Shown: piece after piece, positions 52,777 through 60,200 of the stretch | Position numbering within the stretch: the first letter of the stretch is position 1 | Layout: every line of letters starts with the position of its first letter | Source: Bacillota bacterium | GTDB lineage: Bacteria; Bacillota; Clostridia; Christensenellales; CAG-314 | Assembly (NCBI GenBank): GCA_023458375.1 | Contig: JAEWZT010000004.1 | Span: 62,001-126,000, forward strand | Length of the DNA: 64,000 bases | Direction: 5' to 3' | The notes under the pieces: model-generated | Databases searched by the model: none | What the model was told of the DNA's origin: nothing | Seen by the model: the letters and a program-made list of their open reading frames with translations, nothing else | Made by a program: the position numbers and the translations under genes

Positions 52777-53487
52777 ATGAAAGCAAAAAAAATATTAGAA
52801 AAAACTGTTTCGGCGGTAACATATATTTTATTATTCTTGACCCTGATTTTGCTTGGTCTTGTATTTACCGCGCGCGTCAAGGGTGAAATTCCAACAATAT
52901 ACGGTTATTCTATACATATAGTCGTTTCGCCCTCTATGAGTACTAATGGCGAAGACAGTATTGACGTAGGCGATATGGTGCTTATCCGCCACGTCGGCAA
53001 AAGCGAAATAAAGAAAGGGGACGTCATACTTTTTACAACCGACGACCCTAGTTTAAAGGACTCTCAGGGCAAGGCGATGCTCATTTTGCACCGCGTCAAA
53101 GAGGTTAACCAAGCGGAAAATGAAGAAGATATAACCTTTGTTACAAAGGGCGATGCCAACACTTTTGACGACAATTACCCCGCTAATCGGGTGGTGGGGG
53201 TGCTTGCGGGCAAATCTTCCTTTTTAGGCAAAATCATGTCGGCTTTTTCAAGCTGGCGCAATATGCTTTTCCTCTTTGTGGTAATAGCGCTTATCTTTTC
53301 AACGGGCGTAATATTTAAAAAATTGCTAAACACCGTTAAGGAAGAAGACAAAGCCGTGCTTACTTCCGCCGATAAAGACAGGATAGCCGTTGAAGTGGCG
53401 GCAAAGCTTATAATGGAATTAAGGGCAAAAGAACGCCAAGCCAAAGAAACCAAGCAGGCAATAGAAAACGCGGAAAAAGAAGAATAA
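52777..53487 (+). CDS. Second SipW-type signal peptidase I
   Basis: This 236-residue S26 peptidase has an N-terminal membrane helix (about 12-32), the catalytic Ser in VVSPSMST (near 52), the His base in LILHRVKEV (near 109), then FVTKGDANTFDDN and VVGVLAG. A second membrane helix lies at about 165-185, followed by a charged helical tail. The Ser-His pair marks the ER/SipW subtype. It is related to, but clearly different from, the enzyme encoded at 47368, so the cluster has two peptidases. It may process a different substrate, or one of the two may be regulatory. The ribosome site is poorly placed (AAGGA, 17 bases upstream). Confidence 0.8.
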   Translation: MKAKKILEKTVSAVTYILLFLTLILLGLVFTARVKGEIPTIYGYSIHIVVSPSMSTNGEDSIDVGDMVLIRHVGKSEIKKGDVILFTTDDPSLKDSQGKAMLILHRVKEVNQAENEEDITFVTKGDANTFDDNYPANRVVGVLAGKSSFLGKIMSAFSSWRNMLFLFVVIALIFSTGVIFKKLLNTVKEEDKAVLTSADKDRIAVEVAAKLIMELRAKERQAKETKQAIENAEKEE

Positions 53488-53704
53488 TAACTACTTCAAG
53501 GCGGCAATAACGCCGCGAAAGTATAACTAGCCCATAGTTTATAGCCAAAGCAAGCGGCTAAGCGGTAGCGCTAAAAAAAGCACCGGCAATATTTCAAAAT
53601 GATACGCCGACGGGGCGTTAAAATAGTAAAAAACAAGGAAATAAAGGCGATTAACTAAAAAGTTATAAAGCAAACAAAATATTACTGCGGATAAAGGTGT
53701 AAAA

Positions 53705-55261
53705 ATGTATAAGCTTACGCTTTCAAGGGACAACTCAATATTAAAGGCCGACAAAGACTTTAAGGCGCGTTTTAAGGACAAAAAGCTGACTAATCTCTAT
53801 ACGCTTAACGGCTGCGTTCTCAAAGGCGAATTAAAGAACGACTTTTGCTTTGCCGCCCTTTTAGAGAGCGTTGAGGGGGAAGCCTGTTATGTTATGTTTG
53901 ACTGCCAAAAGTTTAAAGATATTACTTATTTAACGGGCGCCGACGTAACAAAAGAGATGACGGAAGTCATCAAAATGAGAGGTCTTTACGTTACCCATCC
54001 GCTGACGGGCTTAAAAAACCGCTATGTGCTTGAAGAAGATTATGCCGCCCTTACGCAAGTTTCGCAGGGATTTTTGGTTTTCCGCATAAAAATTGCCAAT
54101 TTAGAAGAATATATTCTAACTTTGGGCAATTATTTTGTAGAAAATCTTATTACGCAAGCGGCGCAGATGATGACCAATTTATTTGGCAAAGAAGATACTT
54201 ACCATATAATGGAAAATGAGTTTTTGGTGCTTAAACACGGGGGCAGCGTATATTTGGAGGGAATGCTGCGCCGCGCCGTAGCCCAATTTGACGGCATTTT
54301 GGAAATTGAGGAACATAACGTAAAGCTTGACTTAAAATACGGCGTGGTAGATTTTAGCAACGAGGAAGAAACAAAGGTAAGCTTTGACACTTTAATGAGC
54401 ATTTCCCGCCTTGCAGTGGAAACCGCCTCGCGTTCTTCCACAAACACTTATGTCTTAAAATACTTTACACAGCATATCCCCACAGATTATTCGCGCAAGG
54501 GAGTAATAGCAAGTATGATTAAAGAGGGGGCTTTTGACGTACATTATCAGCCTCAGCTAAGTTTAAAGAAAAACCAGGTGGTGTGTTACGAAGCTTTAAT
54601 GAGAATTGTCAACAGCGATAAAAAAGATATCACGACGGGGGAAATGATAAATATAGCGGAAAAATACGGCGGAATTTTGCCTTTGGGCGAGTTTATATAT
54701 AAACGCGCAATGGACTTCGGCAAAGAGCTGCAAGATATGGGCAGCCCCGCGGGCATATCTATAAACGCCTCCACAATACAGCTCCTCGAAAGGGGTTTTG
54801 CCTCGGCTTTTCTAAATTATATGGATAAAATCGGACTTGAATCTAAGCGCGTAAACATAGAAATTACCGAAAGCGCAATGATGTATTCCATTGATTTGGT
54901 GCTGCCGAAATTGAAAGTTTTTATTGACGCGGGCATAAACATACATATTGACGACTTCGGCACGGGGTATTCCAGCCTTTCTTATTTAAGGCGGCTGCCC
55001 GCCAACGCAATTAAAATTGACAAGTCTTTTATAGACGACCTCACTTTTTCTTCCGAAGCGGAAATGATTGTAAGCAGTATTATAAGTGTTGCCAAAAAGC
55101 TTAAAAAGCTCGTCATTGCCGAGGGTGTAGAAACAAAGTCTCAAATGGAAATACTGCAAAAATACGGCTGCGACGTCCTCCAAGGCTATTATTTTTCCAG
55201 GGCGGTGCCCAAAGAGGAGGCAATCAGTTTCGCCCTTCCCGATACGCAGGGGGTAAGTTAA
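53705..55261 (+). CDS. c-di-GMP phosphodiesterase, degenerate GGDEF plus intact EAL
   Basis: This 518-residue soluble protein has an N-terminal sensor-like part (1-95) and a GGDEF-like domain (about 97-250). That domain starts HPLTGLKNRYVLEED but has MENEF where GGDEF should be, so it should not make c-di-GMP. The EAL domain (about 265-510) looks active: EALMR at 296-300, Asn354, Glu386 in EITES, Asp416-Asp417 in IDDFGTGYSS, Lys437, Glu473 in AEGVET and Gln493. It would hydrolyse c-di-GMP, the ligand of the riboswitch at the head of this cluster, giving a local feedback. The gene ends one base before the next ATG. Confidence 0.85.
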   Translation: MYKLTLSRDNSILKADKDFKARFKDKKLTNLYTLNGCVLKGELKNDFCFAALLESVEGEACYVMFDCQKFKDITYLTGADVTKEMTEVIKMRGLYVTHPLTGLKNRYVLEEDYAALTQVSQGFLVFRIKIANLEEYILTLGNYFVENLITQAAQMMTNLFGKEDTYHIMENEFLVLKHGGSVYLEGMLRRAVAQFDGILEIEEHNVKLDLKYGVVDFSNEEETKVSFDTLMSISRLAVETASRSSTNTYVLKYFTQHIPTDYSRKGVIASMIKEGAFDVHYQPQLSLKKNQVVCYEALMRIVNSDKKDITTGEMINIAEKYGGILPLGEFIYKRAMDFGKELQDMGSPAGISINASTIQLLERGFASAFLNYMDKIGLESKRVNIEITESAMMYSIDLVLPKLKVFIDAGINIHIDDFGTGYSSLSYLRRLPANAIKIDKSFIDDLTFSSEAEMIVSSIISVAKKLKKLVIAEGVETKSQMEILQKYGCDVLQGYYFSRAVPKEEAISFALPDTQGVS

Positions 55262-56791
55262 ATGATAAAAAATATTCTATCGCTTTTTTACTTTGCGGCG
55301 CAGCCCCTTGATATTTTGTGGGTTGTTCTTATCGCCTTAGTTTCTGCCGCGTTGATTATATTTCTCTTTTTGAGGGCAAAGCGCGACAGAATGTATTTTA
55401 TAGACCTTTCAGACAAAAAACGTCTCTTTAATACCAAAGAGTTTAATAAATCCGTTGAAATCAGTATAAAACTTAAATCTAATTTTTATATTTTTCAGCT
55501 ATACGCCAAAGATTTTAAGGACTTATCCGCCCTTCACGGCAAAACTTTGCTTGACGATATGCTTGACAAAGCCGTGCGCCGCCTTGAAGCGGAAATGCCG
55601 CAAGGCGTAAGAATATGCAGCTGCGGCGAGGGAAGAATACTAGTTTATATTAAAGAGGACAAACGCCTTAATATTGAGGCATTTGCAAAATCAATTAAAG
55701 AAACTGCGGTTCGCAAAACAGTTTTGGGCAAGCAGCCCTTTGTCATTGATTTTACCGTTGTGGCGGGGCGATACCCTTCCGACGGCGCAAGTTTGCATAA
55801 TCTTTTGGAAAACATGGAAATCGTTTTGACGGGAGTAAAGCGCAACGTCAGCGGCATGGGGGCAAACTCAGACGCCGACAACGCCTCGCCTGCCTTAGGA
55901 CCCCAGCTAAAAGGCGCTAAGGAAGTTGAAGAAATACGTTCTGCGATAAAAAATAAAGAGTTTGTGCTTTACTATCAGCCCGTTATTGAAAGAAAAACCA
56001 TGAACGTCATAGGCGCGGAATGCCTTATACGGTGGCGTCACCCCAAAAAAGGAATAATGCCCCCTTCGGCGTTTTTGCCTATTTTGGAAAGAACGGGAGA
56101 AATATATCTAGTAGGCATAAGGACTTTTGACGAAGCTTGCAGGCAGCTGGGGGCGTGGAGGAAGGACCCCTCCCTGCCCAAGATTTGGCTTTCAATAAAT
56201 ATGTCCATGATGCAGCTTTCAAAGCCGGAAATTGTAAAGGAGTTTACAAAATCTTTGCGCAAACACAACCTTTCGGCTTCCGATTTTTACTTTGAGATAT
56301 ACGATATAGCTCTTTACGGCAGCTCGGCGAACGTTAAAGAAACGATAGACGGGCTTGTGGCAATGGGCTTTCAAATCTCTATTGACAAGTTCGGCAAGGG
56401 CAAAGCCTCCTTAACGGAGCTTGAAAAGTTCCCCCTTACGCAAATTAAGGTGGATATGCCCTTCTTGCTTCACGCCAAAGAAAACGTGCTATACAGCGGC
56501 ATAATTAACGCATTAAACGACTATGTGCGCCAAAACAGTATTATGATGATTGCCGACGGCGTCGAAAACGCCGACCAGGTTGAATGGTCAAAATTATACG
56601 GCTTAAATTATATGCAGGGCTTTTATTTTGCAAAGCCTTCCGACGCCGACGAGTTTGTCAGCAGCTGCTTAAAAGAACCTTCTTGGCGCAAAACGGCGGT
56701 AAAGGGCAACGGCGGTTTTATAAGTTCCGACGAAACGGAAAAGACATCCTCCGCAGAAATAAAGAACGCGGAAAGCAAGGATATACAGTAG
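55262..56791 (+). CDS. Membrane-anchored degenerate GGDEF-EAL protein
   Basis: This 509-residue protein has one membrane helix at about 17-37, a degenerate GGDEF-like domain (about 45-200, no GG[D/E]EF) and an EAL-like domain (about 220-460). Some ligands remain: ECLIR at 253-257, Glu345, Asp375, Lys396 and Gln452. The second Asp of the DDFG loop is Lys376 (IDKFGKGKASL), EITE has become EIYD, and AEGVE has become ADGVE. It is therefore probably inactive and may act as a c-di-GMP receptor or an anchor for the ATPase or the active EAL protein. Its ATG directly follows the stop of the preceding gene. Confidence 0.75.
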   Translation: MIKNILSLFYFAAQPLDILWVVLIALVSAALIIFLFLRAKRDRMYFIDLSDKKRLFNTKEFNKSVEISIKLKSNFYIFQLYAKDFKDLSALHGKTLLDDMLDKAVRRLEAEMPQGVRICSCGEGRILVYIKEDKRLNIEAFAKSIKETAVRKTVLGKQPFVIDFTVVAGRYPSDGASLHNLLENMEIVLTGVKRNVSGMGANSDADNASPALGPQLKGAKEVEEIRSAIKNKEFVLYYQPVIERKTMNVIGAECLIRWRHPKKGIMPPSAFLPILERTGEIYLVGIRTFDEACRQLGAWRKDPSLPKIWLSINMSMMQLSKPEIVKEFTKSLRKHNLSASDFYFEIYDIALYGSSANVKETIDGLVAMGFQISIDKFGKGKASLTELEKFPLTQIKVDMPFLLHAKENVLYSGIINALNDYVRQNSIMMIADGVENADQVEWSKLYGLNYMQGFYFAKPSDADEFVSSCLKEPSWRKTAVKGNGGFISSDETEKTSSAEIKNAESKDIQ

Positions 56792-57039
56792 TTAAGGTCA
56801 AGGCGGCATAGAGCGGGGCAATACCGCTTACCAACTAAAAATGACCAACACGCGCCGCGGGAAAACGCGGTTTCGGCGCAAAATGACGATGCTGTTTTTC
56901 TCTCCCAAAGCGAAAAAGGCATATAATGCGCGGACGGCAAAAGAGGGGCGGGAAGCAAAAAATCCCCAAAACCCTAAGCCAAAATCCCAAAGTGCCGCGC
57001 GCCCGACAAAAAGAATAAATATTTTAAGGAATAAAGCCT
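56792..57039. other. Intergenic region before the cyclase-family gene
   Basis: About 250 bp; the frame open at 56841-57134 is Arg/Lys-rich, overlaps the next gene and looks spurious. AAGGA at 57026-57030 belongs to the cyclase gene. Confidence 0.5.
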
Positions 57040-57609
57040 TTGAAGATTTACGACATATCGCAGGAGCTACTGTCAAGCGCAGTATACGAGGGCGACCAAG
57101 CCCCCGTTATAGAAAAGGTAAAGGACTACGTTGAAGAAGGTTACGTTTTGTCCAACATAAAAATGTGCCTGCATAACGGCACGCATATTGACGCGCCCTC
57201 GCATTTTAACCGTTTCGGCGAAAGTATTGACAAGCTTGCCCTTGACACTTTTGTAGGGGAATGCAAAGTGATTGAAATCAACGGTTTTGTAACTGCGGAA
57301 ATAATGGCTTCTTTGCCCAAGGGGCTTGAACGCCTTTTGATAAAAGGCAAAAACATTTTTACCCCTTCCGCCGCAATTGAAGTTGAGTTTACGCAGCTTC
57401 GCCTTATCGGCATAGAAAACCAAAGCATAGGTGGAAACGACTTTTTCCACGTGCACAAGCTGCTTTCAAGCAAAAAAGTGGCTGTAATAGAGGGTTTGAG
57501 GTTAAAGGACGTGCCAAAGGGCGACTATTTTCTTTGCGCGCAGCCCCTTAACATAAAAGGCGCCGAAGGCTCTCCCTGCCGCGCAATTTTAATTGAAAAG
57601 AGCAAATAA
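57040..57609 (+). CDS. Cyclase-family (kynurenine formamidase-like) metallohydrolase
   Basis: This 189-residue protein starts at TTG 57040 with AAGGA nine bases upstream. It has the cyclase-family metal motif HNGTHIDAPSHF (about 46-57; His, His, Asp and His ligands) and the opening IYDISQELLSSAVYEGDQAP. The later GIENQSIGGNDFFHVHKLLSSKKVAVIEGLRLKDV carries the second histidine pair. Relatives hydrolyse N-formylkynurenine, isatin or similar amides. The real substrate is unknown. It may be a passenger rather than part of the c-di-GMP cluster. Confidence 0.75.
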   Translation: MKIYDISQELLSSAVYEGDQAPVIEKVKDYVEEGYVLSNIKMCLHNGTHIDAPSHFNRFGESIDKLALDTFVGECKVIEINGFVTAEIMASLPKGLERLLIKGKNIFTPSAAIEVEFTQLRLIGIENQSIGGNDFFHVHKLLSSKKVAVIEGLRLKDVPKGDYFLCAQPLNIKGAEGSPCRAILIEKSK

Positions 57610-58031
57610 AACTTTGCCGCGCCCCTTATTATTTTTTTAGCTTTCAAGTCGGCGGTGATAAAGAAAAACAGTAAAATTACTGCTGCGGTATGGTAAATGA
57701 TTTACTAAAACTATCAACCTTTTAATCAATTTGCTTCAAGTTTGAATATGCCGAACATGCGCATAGCGCCCTATTCCATCCTTTACTTAATCGCTTGACT
57801 TAGGCGCGTTTACAAACGGTAAGGCATATTCAGTATTTCCGTAGTGACCTTTTGAGTGCAAATTAAAAATAATGCAACTTTGAAAGCTTTTAACGCCATA
57901 ATTTTGCGATTTTTAATCGTGTTTTATGTTTTAAATTACCGTAAGTTATCGCCCAAAACTGATTAATAAAAATATCGTTTTTCTTTTATCCTTTAAAACG
58001 CCAAAAAAACCGCTGTTTTTGAGGCTGTTTA
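57610..58031. other. Intergenic region between cyclase gene and tsaC
   Basis: No gene, hairpin or RNA recognised in this A/T-rich stretch. Confidence 0.4.
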
Positions 58032-58040
58032 TGCTATACT
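58032..58040 (+). promoter_or_regulatory. Extended -10 promoter giving a leaderless tsaC transcript
   Basis: TGCTATACT is a good extended -10 element (TGnTATAnT). Transcription would begin about seven bases downstream, at or next to the A of the ATG at 58047. No Shine-Dalgarno sequence lies between, so leaderless translation is likely. Confidence 0.5.
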
Positions 58041-58046
58041 GTGTCT

Positions 58047-59045
58047 ATGAAAACGCGGCTGCTTGCCATAAACGAAAAATCCCTTTCGCTTGCTTCTGAA
58101 ATAATTAAAGGCGGGGGAGTGGTAGCTTTTCCCACCGAAACTGTTTACGGATTGGGCGCTTCCGCCTTTGACGACGGCGCGGTGGAAAAGATTTTTATCG
58201 CCAAAGGAAGGCCGCAAGACAATCCTTTAATAGTCCACGTTGCCAACAAAGAGATGATTTCTTTGGCGGCGCGGCAAATTCCGCCCCTTGCGCAGGCGGT
58301 AATTGACGCTTTTATGCCCGCGCCCTTAACGCTGATTTTGCCTAAAAGCGGCAAAATCTCTTCGCGCGTTACGGCGGGGCTTGACAGCGTAGGCGTAAGA
58401 ATGCCTTTAAGCGGCGAAGCGCGCCGTTTTATAGAAAAATGCGGCGTTCCTATCGCCGCGCCCTCCGCAAACACCAGTTCGCGCCCAAGCCCCACCACCG
58501 CAAAAGACGTTTACGAGGACTTATGCGGAAAAATCCCTTTAATTTTAAAAGGCGATGACAGCGAGGTGGGAATTGAGTCCACCGTGCTTTCTTTAATTGA
58601 TGAGCCTATGATTTTAAGACCGGGCGTAATAACCGCCGCCGAAATTGAAAGGGTTTTGGGGCGCAAAGTTGCCTTTGCCGACAGCCCCGAAAAGGGGGCG
58701 GCTTCCCCCGGCGTAAAATACGGGCATTATATGCCGTTAGTGCCTACAAAACTGCTTATAAACCCCAGCGATGAGGACATTGTGGACGAATACGCCGCCC
58801 ACGCGGTGCTGCGCCCCGTGGTGCTTTGCGCTTTGCCCCGTGCAAACAGGCTTGAAGGCATAAGCGTTTATTCTTTTGGCAGCACCTTAAAAGAGGGGGC
58901 GCACAATTATTTCAGCGCGTTAAGATACTTAGAAAAAAAGTTCGGTTATATCATTCAGGTCTACGACTTTTCAAAAACGGATGGCGCGGGGCTGCTTAAT
59001 AGAATGATAAAATCGGCAAACGGAAATATTTGGGAGGAAACATAA
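58047..59045 (+). CDS. tsaC: L-threonylcarbamoyladenylate synthase (YwlC/Sua5 type)
   Basis: This enzyme makes threonylcarbamoyl-AMP from threonine, bicarbonate and ATP for the t6A37 modification of tRNAs. The YrdC domain (1-200) has GGGVVAFPTETVYGLGASAFDD, IAKGRPQDNPLIVHV and the SANTSSRPSPTTAKDVYEDL block. A C-terminal Sua5 domain (about 225-332, SPGVKYGHYMPLVPTKLL at its start) makes it the long form of 333 residues. I chose ATG 58047 over GTG 58041 because of the promoter spacing. rpiB follows after 3 bp. Confidence 0.9.
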   Translation: MKTRLLAINEKSLSLASEIIKGGGVVAFPTETVYGLGASAFDDGAVEKIFIAKGRPQDNPLIVHVANKEMISLAARQIPPLAQAVIDAFMPAPLTLILPKSGKISSRVTAGLDSVGVRMPLSGEARRFIEKCGVPIAAPSANTSSRPSPTTAKDVYEDLCGKIPLILKGDDSEVGIESTVLSLIDEPMILRPGVITAAEIERVLGRKVAFADSPEKGAASPGVKYGHYMPLVPTKLLINPSDEDIVDEYAAHAVLRPVVLCALPRANRLEGISVYSFGSTLKEGAHNYFSALRYLEKKFGYIIQVYDFSKTDGAGLLNRMIKSANGNIWEET

Positions 59046-59048
59046 AAA

Positions 59049-59489
59049 ATGATAGCTGTTGCAAGCGACCACGCGGGCTACGAACACAAGCAGTCGGTAT
59101 TAAAACACCTTATTGAAAGGGGTTATAACGCAAAAGACTGCGGCACTTATTCAACTGAAAGCTGCGATTACCCCGATTTCGCCCTTACGCTTTGTAAGGA
59201 AGTTGCGGCGGGCAGAGCGGAGTTCGGTATCTTAATTTGCGGCACGGGTATAGGCATGAGTATGGCGGCTAACAAAGTTAAGGGTATCCGCTGCGCCTTG
59301 GTGAGCAATACTTTTGGCGCCGAAATGACGCGCAAACACAACGACGCCAATGTTTTGGCGTTAGGCGCGAGAATTACCCCGATAAAAGACGCCTTGGAGT
59401 TTATTGATATCTTTTTGTCCACCCCCTTTGAGGGCGGCAGACACCAAAAGCGCGTAGATAAGCTTAACGCCCTAGACGACTGCGAATAA
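59049..59489 (+). CDS. rpiB: Ribose-5-phosphate isomerase B
   Basis: RpiB interconverts ribose-5-phosphate and ribulose-5-phosphate in the pentose phosphate pathway. The 146-residue protein has IAVASDHAGYEHK at the start, the catalytic Cys in ILICGTGIGMSMAANKVKGIRC, the HNDANVLALGAR block and the basic C-terminal RHQKRVDKL. Its length is standard, and it is coupled to tsaC, a common Firmicutes arrangement. Confidence 0.93.
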   Translation: MIAVASDHAGYEHKQSVLKHLIERGYNAKDCGTYSTESCDYPDFALTLCKEVAAGRAEFGILICGTGIGMSMAANKVKGIRCALVSNTFGAEMTRKHNDANVLALGARITPIKDALEFIDIFLSTPFEGGRHQKRVDKLNALDDCE

Positions 59490-59540
59490 TTTTGAGCGCG
59501 TAAGCAAATTAGTTTTCTAAGTCAAACAGGAAAAACAGGC

Positions 59541-59677
59541 AAAGCGGCTTGCAATATTGCCGTAAAATCAGCGGCTATAAAATAAAACCCGTTTAAGCCA
59601 AACAGCATCTTATAATAAAGCGGCTTTACAAAATTGCCGTAAAATCAGCAAGCTTTAAAATTAAACCCGTTTAAGCA
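59541..59677. repeat. Two-copy direct repeat of about 60 bp
   Basis: Copies at 59541-59600 and 59617-59677 share AAAGCGGCTT, ATTGCCGTAAAATCAGC and AAACCCGTTTAAGC in the same order, with small changes between them. The repeat period is 76 bp. No gene overlaps them. Confidence 0.55.
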
Positions 59678-59813
59678 AAAAAGCCGCAATTGTTAAGATG
59701 TATCCTTTAATAAGCTAAGGCAAGGCGCGCAAAATCAGAGATTAGGCAAATAATTTGTTGTGTTCTTTGGTGATAAGCCAAAATAAAAACAATTAACCCC
59801 AATAAACAAAAAC

Positions 59814-59850
59814 CAAAGGGAGAAAGCGATTTTTCCCTTTGTTTGTTTTT
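59814..59850 (+). terminator. Probable terminator downstream of rpiB
   Basis: CAAAGGGA (59814-59821) pairs with TCCCTTTG (59834-59841), followed by TTTGTTTTT. Confidence 0.55.
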
Positions 59851-59925
59851 GAGCAACAGCTAAATCAAGCTGCAATATTCAAAAAACGGTTAATACAAAA
59901 ATTAGGCGGACAATGCCTTAAAGTC

Positions 59926-59954
59926 TTTACATTTTTATCCTTTTGTGTTAAAGT
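59926..59954 (+). promoter_or_regulatory. Promoter of the guaB leader
   Basis: TTTACA (59926-59931) and TAAAGT (59949-59954) are 17 bp apart. The -10 lies in a TTAAAGT-G-ACTTTAA palindrome (59948-59962) that could be an operator. Confidence 0.5.
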
Positions 59955-59987
59955 GACTTTAATATTTTTAAGGAAAAGTAAACGCTT

Positions 59988-60056
59988 ATGCAAGTAAAAC
60001 AGCCCCAGCTTAATATTATTTACCAAGGCGCTTGCATATTGCCTTTTTTAATCTAA
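59988..60056 (+). CDS. Possible 22-residue leader peptide upstream of guaB
   Basis: A 22-codon frame (MQVKQPQLNIIYQGACILPF...) starts at ATG 59988 behind AAGGA, 13 bases upstream. Its TAA stop (60054-60056) touches the first base of a terminator stem. That is the layout of translation-coupled attenuation, but the peptide has no striking run of one amino acid and could be chance. Confidence 0.3.
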   Translation: MQVKQPQLNIIYQGACILPFLI

Positions 60057-60081
60057 GCACTTGTTTTTACAAGTGTTTTTT
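60055..60081 (+). terminator. Attenuator-like terminator upstream of guaB
   Basis: CACTTG (60058-60063) pairs with CAAGTG (60070-60075), followed by six T residues. It lies 120 bp before guaB in the same transcript as the promoter at 59926. Confidence 0.6.
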
Positions 60082-60200
60082 GTTTGTCAAAAAGGCGGTA
60101 AATTTCTTTAAAATAGCATCTTGCGGCAAAAACTATTTAAGCCGTATAAAGTTTGGCATATCAAAACAAAAAATATATATGTGGATAGGAGGAATAACTT

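Noticed and set aside
56841..57134. 97-residue Arg/Lys-rich open frame before the cyclase gene
   Set aside because: It overlaps the well-supported cyclase gene in another frame, lacks a ribosome site and has no recognisable domain.
59490..60200. Purine (guanine) riboswitch upstream of guaB
   Set aside because: The conserved purine aptamer junction words are absent; only a terminator and a short frame are visible.
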